From the NCBI RefSeq assembly GCF_004360225.1, contig NZ_SNUA01000017.1:1-64000 (forward strand): a stretch of 64,000 nt of DNA, written 5' to 3'. The position numbers and the translations under genes are program-made. A model generated the notes under the pieces. The model saw nothing but the letters and a program-made list of their open reading frames with translations, searched no databases and had not been told where the DNA came from. The DNA comes from Alcanivorax sp. 24 (GTDB lineage: Bacteria; Pseudomonadota; Gammaproteobacteria; Pseudomonadales; Alcanivoracaceae). Position 1 is the stretch's first letter. Every line of letters begins with the position of its first letter. This document shows positions 1-10,000 of this stretch, piece by piece.

Positions 1-688
1 GACAGTCCGCCAGAATCACATAACTACCATACAGACCGTCCCCCAGGAGGATATCGCCGGCATTGAAGCCAGGCAGCAACGAACGGAACAGGGTGTGTTC
101 GCTGGCGCCTTTACCCGCGTAAGGCCCCATTGCCGCATTCAGTACGGCACCACTGGCCAGACAGGTGACGGCGACAATACGACACAGTGGGAAGCCCAGA
201 CCAGGCTTCTGCGAGCGCTGCTGGGGGTAAACCTCTTGATTGGCGGGCGTGTCCGGCAGGGTCACTGTGGTGCCGTCAACGATGCGAACAGGCCGCCCCT
301 GCCAGAGCCAGTCATCAGGTACTTTCTCGTTGATCAACGCGCCTGTGGCACGTGCCAGAGATGAGACCAATTCCAGTGGTAAACGCTGCCGAGCTTTGCA
401 ATAGCCGCCCGTGGAAGTACTGCACGCCTTGCGCCCTCCCAGCCAGCGTGCCACCGCAGCTTCGTTGACCACTCGCTGACAGGAGCGATCCGCTTGCATC
501 ACCTGGCTCAGAAACATCGCCAAGGTTTCCGTTGGCGGGAAGAGGCGCTCGCGGTGCTCGGGCAATAAGGATTCCAGTACATCAAAGAGTTCTGCCGAGG
601 TGAGTAGATTGAAAAAACGGATGGCATCTTGGCGGGACAACTGCTGTTTGATTGCTTGCTGCTGAAATCGATTCTGTTTAGCATCCAT
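1..688 (-). CDS. IS4-family DDE transposase, N-terminal part (runs off window)
   Basis: Translating the minus strand from the ATG at 688 gives 229 open codons to the window edge, beginning MDAKQNRFQQQ. The N-terminal helical region (FNLLTSAELFDVLESLLPEH) and the later segment IVDGTTVTLPDTPANQ, which carries the first catalytic aspartate in its DGT motif, are typical of IS4-type transposases. GDILLGDGLYGSY near the window edge fits the region of the second aspartate. The C-terminal part with the catalytic glutamate lies outside the window, so intactness cannot be judged. A candidate terminal inverted repeat lies upstream at 784-799. Confidence 0.85.
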   Translation of the reverse strand, partial: MDAKQNRFQQQAIKQQLSRQDAIRFFNLLTSAELFDVLESLLPEHRERLFPPTETLAMFLSQVMQADRSCQRVVNEAAVARWLGGRKACSTSTGGYCKARQRLPLELVSSLARATGALINEKVPDDWLWQGRPVRIVDGTTVTLPDTPANQEVYPQQRSQKPGLGFPLCRIVAVTCLASGAVLNAAMGPYAGKGASEHTLFRSLLPGFNAGDILLGDGLYGSYVILADC

Positions 689-783
689 GGGAGCTGATCC
701 TTGGCGGGGTGTGGATTCTTTGGCGAGATAAACACGCTGCCATTGGATCAGCTTTTTTGTTTCTGGATCAAGGTCTTATCGAC

Positions 784-799
784 TAAGTAAGTGCCATTC
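784..799. repeat. IS4-element terminal inverted repeat (left end)
   Basis: TAAGTAAGTGCCATTC lies about 95 bp upstream of the minus-strand transposase start. A 16-bp sequence at 3602-3617 differs at one position and overlaps the stop codon of an IS4 transposase 3' fragment on the other strand. In element orientation the two would be left and right terminal inverted repeats of one IS type (GAATGGYACTTACTTA). Confidence 0.6.
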
Positions 800-865
800 G
801 GGTCAGGTCTTGCCCGGTGCCTCGCAGCCACTCTTTCCAGCCAAAAAAGGCAAATGGCAAGACCC
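800..865. repeat. Short inverted-repeat element (GGGTCAGGTCTTGCC type), copy 1
   Basis: The element starts GGGTCAGGTCTTGCCCGGTG, has a middle containing ACTCTTTCCAGCC, and ends GGCAAATGGCAAGACCC, so its ends are inverted repeats. Closely similar elements are at 3130-3202 and, partly tandem and decayed, at 3618-3735. It directly abuts the IS4 terminal repeat. It resembles non-autonomous REP/MITE-like elements; no cognate transposase is present in the window. Confidence 0.6.
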
Positions 866-912
866 AAGCCCCCACCACCAAGCCCCGCACTCACATGTGC
901 CCCCAGAGTTTT

Positions 913-1224
913 TTACTCCTCTATCTTTTCCAGTACAGCAATTACTTCTCCCCAACCAACTTCGATGTCAACCCCACCAACAAAATCAATTGCAAGACCA
1001 GGAAATACCTGCCCTTCCTCCTCCGACATGCATACAATAGAAATTTCCGCCGCACCAGACTCCCCGATATGCAGAGCCTTATCTATGACATCAACCTGAG
1101 CAGGATGGTAAATACCATTAAAATAAGCCCTAAACCTATGACCAGCATCAACAGAAAATGTCTTCGGAAGACGTTCATCTGAAAGAACATTTAAACTAAC
1201 TCTCAGCCTATATGTCAGATCCAT
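913..1224 (-). CDS. Small protein, probable immunity partner of the displaced Rhs C-terminus
   Basis: This 103-residue protein starts 5 bp after the stop of the 584-residue Rhs fragment, in the same orientation, with GAGG upstream of ATG 1224. That is the usual place for the immunity gene of a polymorphic toxin. By eye the sequence resembles the third (beta-barrel) domain of EF-Tu. It has FRAYFNGIYHPAQVDVID, then GESGAAEISIV, then GQVFPGLAIDFVGG and a terminal G-x-V-I strand, in the spacing seen in EF-Tu. This is pattern matching only. A role as immunity protein is inferred from position; mimicry of a toxin target is a further, weaker inference. Confidence 0.6.
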   Translation of the reverse strand: MDLTYRLRVSLNVLSDERLPKTFSVDAGHRFRAYFNGIYHPAQVDVIDKALHIGESGAAEISIVCMSEEEGQVFPGLAIDFVGGVDIEVGWGEVIAVLEKIEE

Positions 1225-1229
1225 AAATA

Positions 1230-2984
1230 CTACCTCGCATCATACCGTTCCCTTACCCTAACTCCGCCATGTCTTATTATATCCGAATTAACTACAGGAA
1301 GAACCTCATTCCTAAAGTGAATGAAACCATGCCCTGCATCAGAGACAGGATGCCCCAAACCGATCGTCTCTTTTCCTATTTGCATTTGCACTATCGATCT
1401 ATTAATTGATTGGTTAATATTTACATTAGCAAACCATCGCGCATCCTCTATATTCAGCCAGACCCCTTTTCCATAATTATTGGGATCAGGAACAAGACCT
1501 TGCATCTCAACAGTCAAGGACAATTCTTGGTCACTAACAACTCTAAATATATATTGAGATTGAGGAGTGTCTGATCGAAGCCCTACCATCGACAGCGCGA
1601 GATTTAGCCTGGCAGCTATAAGCCTGATTCCATTGGATAATCCCTTCCCAAGACTTCCAAATCCTCCCGGTGCTGTCGGGGCTTCACCCCCAGCCGCCAT
1701 CTGGTTAAACAAATACCCCATAGCCCCGGTCGCAGCCCCAACCATGAACTTGCCACCCGTAGCCTCGGATACAGCTCCACTTACCAGCCCTGCCAGTACG
1801 CTTCCGGAACCCCGTTCACCGTCGGTCCATCCCTTGATTCTGTTGCCGATCATCCCTTCTGTCATGCCACCGATAACACCGGACCTGACATCAGCGCCTC
1901 GCATCCGGGCAAAGGCCGCACCACGTGCTCCGTGGGCAATGCCACTACCTGCCCAACCAAGTTGCCAATCTCCGATAGCACCAACCACGCCCGCATCAGC
2001 GTAGGCCAGCGCAGCGGATCGCGCACCTGCGAGCAGGGCTTTCTCAATCGACTCGCCACTGCCATAAGACACCGCCCCCGCCGTCCACGCCTGGTAAGCG
2101 CTGAGACAGCCGGCGGCCCCGCCACCTCCCGTCGCTACTGCGCACCCAGCCATCCCCACAATCCCAAACACTTCCCCGGCATACTTGTTGCGGGCCGCAA
2201 ACCGAGCCATTTCCTTGCCTGCGTAGCGGGATGTCACTTCCGCGATGGCCATTTGCGGGTTGAACACCGCCAGTACAATCCCCATCCGCTTCTTGATCGA
2301 GTTCCGCAGCTTCTTCCAGGTCTTGCTCAGCCAGGAGTAGCCGCTGGGGTCGGTGATGCTCATGGGGTTGTTGAGGGCGTAGCTGTAGCGGTTGTAGCTT
2401 TCCACCTGGTCCAGGCCCTTGATCACCGGGTCGGCGCTGAGGAAGCGGCCTATGGTGGGGTCGTAGATGCGGCCGCCCATGTGAATGATACCGACGTCGT
2501 CGAGCATTTCGTGGCCGGTGTAGCCTTTGCTGGTGGCTTTTTCCGCCCGTTCCATGCCGAACCAGGCCCTGTCGCTCATCGCCGTCCAATCCACGTCCTT
2601 GCGGGGCCGGCCCCAGGGGTCGTAGCGGTAGCGTTCGGTGACGCCGCCGAGGCCGTGGGCCACGGCCACCACGGAGCCCATGCCGTCCATGAACAGGTGC
2701 TCTTCGGTGGGTGAGGTGGCGTCCCCGTTTTCGAAGGACACCACCACGTCACCGGTGATACGGAAGCGTTCCTTGATGGTGGTTTGTCCGCTCTTCTGGA
2801 TATCCAGGTACTCGTACCCGCCCAGAGATATCTTGCTGGTGGTTTTCTCGGAGGTGGTGGTGACCTGCTTCAGGATAGAGCGGCTCGGTCCATAGATCAG
2901 GTCCACCGTCGCACTGGTGCCCTGAATCTGGTCCGGCTTGTTGAAAGCGGTGTAGGAGATGGTCTTGCCGCCGCCGGAAAGCAT
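1230..2984 (-). pseudogene. Displaced Rhs C-terminal cassette with ADP-ribosyltransferase-like tail
   Basis: This 584-codon open stretch is nearly identical at its start to the C-terminal Rhs core of the large protein at 4017-11303. It carries the core segment YDPTIGRFLSADPV and ends the shared part with NPMSITDPSGYSW; a hydrophobic Gly/Ala-rich spacer follows. After the shared YLFN at about residue 430 the sequence switches to a private tail: YIFRVVSDQEL, then GLVPDPNNYGKGVWL and IEDARWFA. Such a tail resembles R-type ADP-ribosyltransferase toxins (FRVVS..EL ... GKW). Homology to the large gene stops abruptly at 3007 and there is no N-terminus, signal peptide or convincing start. It is therefore an orphan cassette that could be expressed only as a short product or after recombination into the full-length gene. 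Confidence 0.75.
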
Positions 2985-3007
2985 GTTGCCGCCACTGTCG
3001 TAGCAGT
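1705..3007. repeat. Rhs duplication, copy A
   Basis: About 1.3 kb repeated in direct orientation at 4468-5773. The offset is constant at 2766 bp over roughly 2281-3007, with small indels nearer 1705. Identity is near-perfect in the Rhs core and falls toward the variable tail. The sharp upper limit at 3007/5773 (CTGTCGTAGCAGT, then divergence) marks a recombination or deletion junction. Confidence 0.85.
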
Positions 3008-3129
3008 GTAAGCGTTCATTCCGCGACGTAGTTGACTTACTTCACATCTCGAAGCGGTCGTAATAAGCCCGGTGAGATCTTGTATTGCCGGGCACCATCG
3101 TCACCTAACACGATCACACTCTCGTCACC
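3008..3129. other. Junction region between Rhs copy A and repeat element 2
   Basis: About 120 bp with no complete gene. On the minus strand it reads open from the adjacent repeat element to a TAA at 3037-3039, giving a C-terminal peptide ending SPGLLRPLRDVK. I do not recognise it. It may be the end of a gene interrupted by the repeat element. Confidence 0.3.
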
Positions 3130-3202
3130 GGGGTCAGGTCTTGCCCGGTGCCTCGCGGTCACTCTTTCCAGCCAAGAAAGGCAAAGGGCAAGACCTGACC
3201 CC
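3130..3202. repeat. Short inverted-repeat element, copy 2 (perfect ends)
   Basis: GGGTCAGGTCTTGCCC at the left is matched by GGGCAAGACCTGACCC at the right, a perfect 16-bp inverted repeat around the middle ACTCTTTCCAGCC shared with copy 1. It lies at the 5' end of the IS4 transposase 3' fragment and may have inserted into, or helped truncate, that element. Confidence 0.7.
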
Positions 3203-3608
3203 AAGCCCTGCGCTGGAGATGGCGGAAAAGGAACTGTGGGTGTACCTTCTGGCCTACAATCTGGTGCGGCTTCTGATGGTGCCGTCCGCCGTGTTGGCGA
3301 AGGTATTGCCTCGCACGCTGAGCTTCAAACACGCGCTGCAATGCTGGCAGGCTTGGTACCAACAACGGCTCGCTTGCCATACCAGTGACGATTTAACGGA
3401 ACTCTTTCGTCTGATCGGCCAGCAGCGTGTGGGGAATCGACCAGGACGTATTGAACCCAGAGCAGTCAAGCGACGACCGAAGCCGCTTCCGCTGTTAACC
3501 CGTCCCCGGCATGAGGCGCAGGCTTGGATACGTCAGCATGGGCATCCACCGAAGCAACGCCCATGGAATAAAACGGCCTCGGGCGGAAAGAAGGCGAGCG
3601 TTAAGTAA
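3203..3608 (+). pseudogene. IS4-family transposase, C-terminal fragment
   Basis: After the repeat element the + strand reads EMAEKELWVYLLAYNLVRLL and continues with PRTLSFKHALQCWQAW to a stop at 3606-3608. The block ELW.YLLAYNL(I/V)R followed by ..LSF..ALQ is characteristic of the end of IS4 transposases, just past the catalytic glutamate. The DDE core and N-terminus are missing. The stop codon overlaps a 16-bp sequence matching the inverted repeat at 784-799, so this is the right end of the same or a very close IS type, in the opposite orientation to the copy at the window start. Confidence 0.75.
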
Positions 3609-3617
3609 GTACCATTC
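3602..3617. repeat. IS4-element terminal inverted repeat (right end)
   Basis: TAAGTAAGTACCATTC, 15 of 16 bases identical to 784-799, overlaps the stop codon of the transposase fragment. Confidence 0.6.
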
Positions 3618-3735
3618 AGACCTGACCCCAAGTCCTCTGCGAAAGGCAAATGGCAAGACCTGACCCCAAGTCCTCTGACCCCAAGCCCTCTCCCACTCTT
3701 TCCAACCCCAAAAGGCAAATGGCAAGACCTGCCTC
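3618..3735. repeat. Decayed tandem copies of the GGGTCAGGTCTTGCC element
   Basis: Contains AGACCTGACCCCAAGTCCTC twice in part, then a half element with CACTCTTTCCAACCCC and GGCAAATGGCAAGACCTG. It directly abuts the IS4 right end. No gene is visible between here and the immunity gene ending at 3765. Confidence 0.55.
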
Positions 3736-3764
3736 CCCAGCGCCACTTCCGCTTGAGCCCAACT

Positions 3765-4004
3765 TTAATCCACAAGAGTAATTTTTAAATGATTTATAGC
3801 CTGATTCTTTTTAACATACGGATTTTCAGATAATTCCCCTGCCCCCCATGACGGACTCATAAAGTGGGCATGATCACCAGCCTCTTTAAGAAAGGATAAT
3901 TGCAACAACAAATCTTCCAAAGATTCTTTATTTATGTATATCTCCACTTCTGATTTTCCTTCAGAGATCTGATCTGCTGACTTCACTTCAACCGAAAAAT
4001 ACAT
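3765..4004 (-). CDS. Imm32-like immunity protein
   Basis: This 79-residue protein starts 12 bp downstream of the large Rhs gene, with GAGGAT before the ATG at 4004. It contains EIYINKESLEDLLLQLSFLK, then GDHAHFMSPSWGAGELSE and a terminal hydrophobic strand NHLKITLV. The pattern of a Leu-rich helix, GDH.H.M...WG..ELSE and a final ...HLKI.LV strand is that of the Imm32 family of polymorphic-toxin immunity proteins, as I recall it. Position and length agree. Its presumed partner is the C-terminal tail of the upstream Rhs protein, in the cytoplasm of the producing cell. Confidence 0.75.
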   Translation of the reverse strand: MYFSVEVKSADQISEGKSEVEIYINKESLEDLLLQLSFLKEAGDHAHFMSPSWGAGELSENPYVKKNQAINHLKITLVD

Positions 4005-4016
4005 CTTTTATCCTCA

Positions 4017-7000
4017 CTACAATGGATAATCCCTGGGAGGCAAGTTACGACTACCTCTTGGTCTCTGAACCCCCACATGGGGAGGCTTCGGAGGGGGATG
4101 ATTCGCATCAATATGATAACTTCTGCCATTCTTGGTGTTTAGGTATGTCCCCTGGCCTGTTTGCGGAGAAGGACCTTTAGGTATATAGCCCTTACCACGT
4201 AACATTGCATCAATCTCAGAAGGGCTTTTTCTAGCGAATGGATTCGATCCTAACCCCCGAGGAGACCCAGCAATTCTTCCATACAAAAATTTGATTCCGC
4301 CCCCAATCCAAGCGGCAACCCCTTCAATAGCAACCAAAGGTGCAAGAGACATCCCCACTAGCAAGGCATCGTTATAATTTAACTCACTGTTATAGCTCCA
4401 GCTATCAAAACCAGTTATATCCGTCCCATCACCACCATGTGCGCCTACATCATCACTTCCCATCTCATTAAACAAATACCCCATAGCCCCGGTAGCAGCC
4501 CCAACCATGAACTTGCCACCCGTAGCCTCGGATACCGTACCACTGACCAGCCCCGCCAGTACGGTCCCGGAACCCCGCTCACCGTCGGTCCATCCTCTGA
4601 TTCTGGTACTGATCATCCCTTCGGTCATACCACCGATGATACCGGACTTAACGTCAGCGCCTCGCAGGCGGGCGAAGACGGCACCGCGTAGTCCATGGGC
4701 AATTCCGCTAGTCGCCCAGTTCCCGGTTGTGGCACCAATAGCACCGGCTACACTTATGTCCGCGTAGGCCAAGGCCGCTGATTTGGCGCCGGCCACCAAG
4801 GCCTTCTCAATGGGTGCGCCACTGCCATATGCGACACTTGAGGATACCCACCCTTGATACCCCGCGACACAGGCGGTAGTCGCAGCTCCAGCGGAAAAGA
4901 AAGAACAACCCGCTATACCTACAACGCCGAAGACTTCCCCTGCATACTTATTTCTTGCGGCAAAGCGAGCAAGCTCTTTCCCCCCCTTGCTAAACGCGGT
5001 GGTATTGAACGCCAGTTGGGGATTGATGAACGCCAAAGCCACCATCCCCATCCGCTTCTTGATCGAGTTCCGCAGCTTCTTCCAGGTCTTGCTTAGCCAG
5101 GAGTAGCCGCTGGGGTCGGTGATGCTCATGGGGTTGTTGAGGGCGTAGCTGTAGCGGTTGTAGCTTTCCACCTGGTCCAGGCCCTTGATCACCGGGTCGG
5201 CGCTGAGGAAGCGGTCTATGGTGGGGTCGTAGATGCGGCCGCCCATGTGAATGATACCGACGTCGTCGAGCATTTCGTGGCCGGTGTAGCCTTTGCTGGT
5301 GGCTTTTTCCGCCCGTTCCATGCCGAACCAGGCGGTGTCGCTGATCGCCGTCCAATCCACGTCCTTGCGGGGGCGGCCCCAGGGGTCGTAGCGGTAGCGC
5401 TCGGTGACGCCGCCGAGGCCGTGGGCCACGGCCACCACGGAGCCCATGCCGTCCATGAACAGGTGCTCTTCCGTGGGTGAGGTCGCATCCCCGTTTTCGA
5501 AGGACACCACCACGTCACCGGTGATACGGAAACGTTCCTTGATGGTGGTCTGTCCGCTCTTCTGGATATCCAGGTACTCGTACCCGCCCAGAGATATCTT
5601 GCTGGTGATTTTCCCGGAGGTGGTGGTGACCTGCTTCAGGATAGAGCGGTCCGGTCCATAGATCAGGTCCACCGTCGCGCTGGTGCCCTGAATCTGGTCC
5701 GGCTTGTTGAAAGCGGTATAGGAGATGGTTTTGCCACCGCCGGCAAGCATGTTGCCGCCACTGTCGTAGCAGTAGCTGGCGTTGCGGGTTCCGGTAACGC
5801 TGGTGACGGCATGCGGCCCCGGTGTGTGCTGGGTACCGCCCACTTCGCAGCTTTCGCCATACTGGTACTGGCCGACGTCGTTGCGCTGCAGGATGTTGCC
5901 GCTGACGTCGTAGTCGATGGACTGCTCGAAGGAGTTCCCCGGGGTGGTCATGTTGGCCACCGTGGCTTGCACCAGGCGGTCCACCACGTCGTATGCGAAG
6001 GTTTCCTCCACTTGCTCCAGGTTACCCACCGCCTGCTGGGTGCGCTTGCGCATCAGCCCTTTGGCATCGAAGTCGTAGAACTCGTTCTGGATATTCCAGC
6101 CGGCGTCGAACATCATCTTGGAGCGGATCTGGGTCAGGAAACCGGACGCCGAATCATGGTCGTACAGTTTGCGGATGATGCCGTTGCCCTGATAGACATC
6201 CTTGATCTGACCCCGCACGGTCTTGGCATTGGCCCGCCAGTAATAGTCTTCCTCACCGGGCTTGCCGATCTCATGGAGTTCACCCTGAGCGTTGTAGCGG
6301 TATTCCACGCTCAGGCTCGGGCCGTTGATTCGGTGCGGCAACGTCTCTTGTACAAGGCGGCCGGTATTGCTGTCGAACTGGCTTGAACGGGTGAACTGAC
6401 GGCCATCGAAACGGGTGTCCACCTGCACCACCCGGCCAATGCCATCGTAGAAAGGCTCTTCCCGATAACCATTGCTGGCGGTCACCAAAGCCAGGCGCCC
6501 TACCCCCTTGGCCGAGGTGTCATAGCTCCAACTATGGGTCGCGGTCTGCCCAGCGCAGCCGTTCACGGCGGCCTGTGATGCCTGGGCCCAGCTCAGGGAC
6601 GGTCGATAATCGTCGGTCCGGGAGACCAGCCGCCCAAGTTCGTCATAGGCCGAGCAGGTCCGGGCGCCGCTGCCGTTCTGTTGCAGCACAATCTGATCGA
6701 AATCGTCATAGGCGTACTGCCATTGACCGATGTTCGGGTCCTGGGAGCCGATCTTACGGCCAAGGGCGTCGTAGGCGTTAACCAGTTCCACCTGGTCCGG
6801 CAGTATCACCTTGAGCAAATTGCCGGAGGCATCGTATTGGTAAGCCAGTTGCCGATTCGCCGCGTCCACCACCCGGCGCAAGCGGTCCTGAACGTCGTTG
6901 GTGTGAGTGGTCACCTGGGTGGTCTGACTACCGCCAACCGGGTCGCTCCAGGACACCGTTTGTTGCGTGGTGAGTCCGTTGTACTGATGGTTGGACGTCA

Positions 7001-10000
7001 ACCCGGAAGCGGACCGCTCCACCAGAGGGCGCCCAAGAACATCACGGGACACCACCTGGTTCCAGTACACGGCCCCGCCCTGCTCATGCGGCTCGGAGGT
7101 GCGGGTAACGTCACCGTTGGCATCATACTCCGTCTTCACCACGATGGTTTCACCGGCGAAGCCAGTGGCCCGGGTTTCGATGGTACGGCCAAGCAAATCC
7201 GTGTATTCCCGGGTCGGGCCGCTGATCGGCGTGCCATTACGGGCGGCCAGCCAGCTCTCGGTGTAGTACACCGCGTTGGCCGGGCAATTGCTTATGCAGG
7301 CCTTGATGCGGGTCTCCCGGCGCTGCCCATCCGCGCTGAACTCGGTCAGTGGACGTCCGAGGGAATCGTAATCCCAACGGGTGGTGACGTTATTCGGGTC
7401 ACTCTCCGTCAGCTTGACACCCAGCACCGGATCATAGGTCGCTTTCGAGGTGTGCCCCAGAGTATTGCGGGTCTGCACCACGAAGCGGCCAGTGGGATCA
7501 TAGGTGAAATGCGTGCTTCGTTCCGCGCCGCCCGCGCCTTTCTCCACCCGCGTTTCCGTAAGCCCATAGGCGTTATAGGTATAGCGGGTTTCCTTGCGCA
7601 ATGACGGCTGATCCGGCTCCACGATCTCGGACTGCAGCATGCCGCCTATACCGGGCTGTGACGCTGAATAGTAGGTCCAGGCCGACGTTCGGGTAATAGT
7701 CGGCGTCGCCTGCCCCTGATAGGAGCCGGAGTAAGTGGCCACGGAACGGGACTGACGGCCGAGTATCCAGTAGGTCAGATTGTTGGTCAGGTACTGATTG
7801 ACCAGCTGCTTGGTAAAGGTTTGCCCCGTCCCCGTGGTGGTCACCACCTGCTTGGTGAGATCCCCAGTGCTCTTGTACGTGTTATTGGAGGTAACCGTCT
7901 TAATCAGACTGCTATCCAGCTCGTATTCCTTACTGACACTGCTTTTGAGCAGGGAGCGGTAGCGCAGGGAGATACTGGCGTTGCGGTTCCATATATTGGA
8001 CGCGGACTGCAGCGGGAACCCCTGGCCCCGATAAATCTGGGTCTGCCATTCGTTCTCTTCGCTGGAGACCAGTTGGAAGCCGCCTCCGACCTTGTAATAG
8101 GTTTCGGAGCGATCCACCTGACCGACGGTTTGATTGCGGACGTCCTGATTGAACCAGATGTCATGGCGTTTTCTGCCGTTCTCCGAGGTCACCCTGAGCA
8201 TCTCGAAGCCGACGCCACCAAACTCATTGGGGTAATAGCCGTAGTTCCGGTAGAAGTATTGCTGAGTGTTGTAACCACCAATGCTGTCGGAAGCCTCCAG
8301 CTCCGAAACCACGTTCATGCCTTTGGTCAGAAATACCTGACCGTGACTTCCTGTCGGTCCCCCATAGGCATATACCGATGGATCGGCAATATCCTTGTAG
8401 GTAACCCCGTACTCCAACCCAAAGCCGTTGGTAACGCCGGTAAGCAGGTCTCCTTGCTCCGGCACCTGAGGGCCGAAGCAGGCCATTCCTCGGTTATGGG
8501 GGACCAAGGACTTCCAGTACAAGGCACAGTAGGAATCGTGGCCATCACCGTTGATGTCCGCCCAACCCCGGTTAATATCCCGCATGCCCCGGATGTTCGA
8601 TCCAAGATAGGGCAGGCGATACTTCACTGAAGACGCGCCGAACCCGTCTGGGGTGGAAATAAAGCAGGTCAGATGTGTATCGGTGTAGGCGGTGGGGAGG
8701 CTGTTTTCCACACACCAGTCCATGCGGCCGTCCTGGTTGACGTCCATGAACTGAGTGGCTTCCGGCATCCGCTCATAATCTTGTGTGGTTGTTGGAGTGA
8801 CCTGCAGGAACGGCGAGGTAATTTCATTACCCCAGCCATCACCCAGGGATTCCAGGCACGATGCGCGATAACCTCCCTTGCCGTTATTGGTGGTCCAATA
8901 GATACGACAGAAATCAGAGAAACCATTACCGGTAAAGTCCGTGAACAGTGCGCTGAAGTACTTGGTCGAGCTCCCTTTGTAAATCCAGTTCGTGGGTTCA
9001 CTGGCTTGGAAATGGGTACCCGTCTTAGCCCAGGTTCCGCCATTCAGATTCTGATCTTGGCTGTTGATATGACAAGTAATCTTGGTTTTGGTGGTAATAC
9101 AGTAATCCGGCAGCCCATCGCCGTTGACATCGGCCCAGTAGCCGGCCATATCGGTGATTTCCTTGGTGAAGGCTTCCGAAAAAGTAAATCCGTTGACCGA
9201 TTGAACCAAGCAGCGAATGTACTTTTTATTGTCTTTCAAATAGGTATAGCAGTAGTCGATCTTGCCATTGCCGTTGAAATCCATCCAGGATCGGGGCCCA
9301 ACATAGAACTTACCAACAGGCCTGGAGACATCGAAGGTTATAACCTGTTCGAACGCATTCTGAAGATTCGGGGTGTTCAAACGGCAGGTCAGACGATCGT
9401 TGTCACCCTGAATGGTTGAATAACAAAGGTCCACCAGACCATCATCGTTGATATCGATCCAGGCAGGGTCCACATTCCAGTTATGGCGCCCCCAATCAGG
9501 CACCGGAGCCTCCGAATCTTGTTGCAGGCGTGTTCCCACCAATCCGGCATCAATTTCGATCTGTGACCCAAAGCCCCCGTTTCCATCGCTCAGATAACAT
9601 ATAATTTCGGCGGCGGAGCCATAGCCGGCCCCGGTACCTGATATCCGGCAATAGTCGTCATACTTATCCCGATTGATATCCACCCAGCGGGCAAAGCCTG
9701 GATAATGCAACCCCTCTTCGAACACATAATCGGTCGAAGGAGTTCCCGGGAAGCGGGAGTACGTGGTCTTGGAAAAATCCGGTTGACGCTCTTTCTTCCA
9801 ATTCAAAGTGATGGGTTCAAAACAACGAACCGAGGCATCGCACTCGAAGAATTGAGCCAACAGCGAGCGATTGGTCGCTGGGCTGGTTTCATAGCGGAAA
9901 TGATATTGGCGTGCCACGGCGCCGTGACTTCGAGAGGTCACACTGGCCAAACGAAGCCCGACTTTATACACCTTGCCCAGCACCGCGGTGCTCCAGCCAT

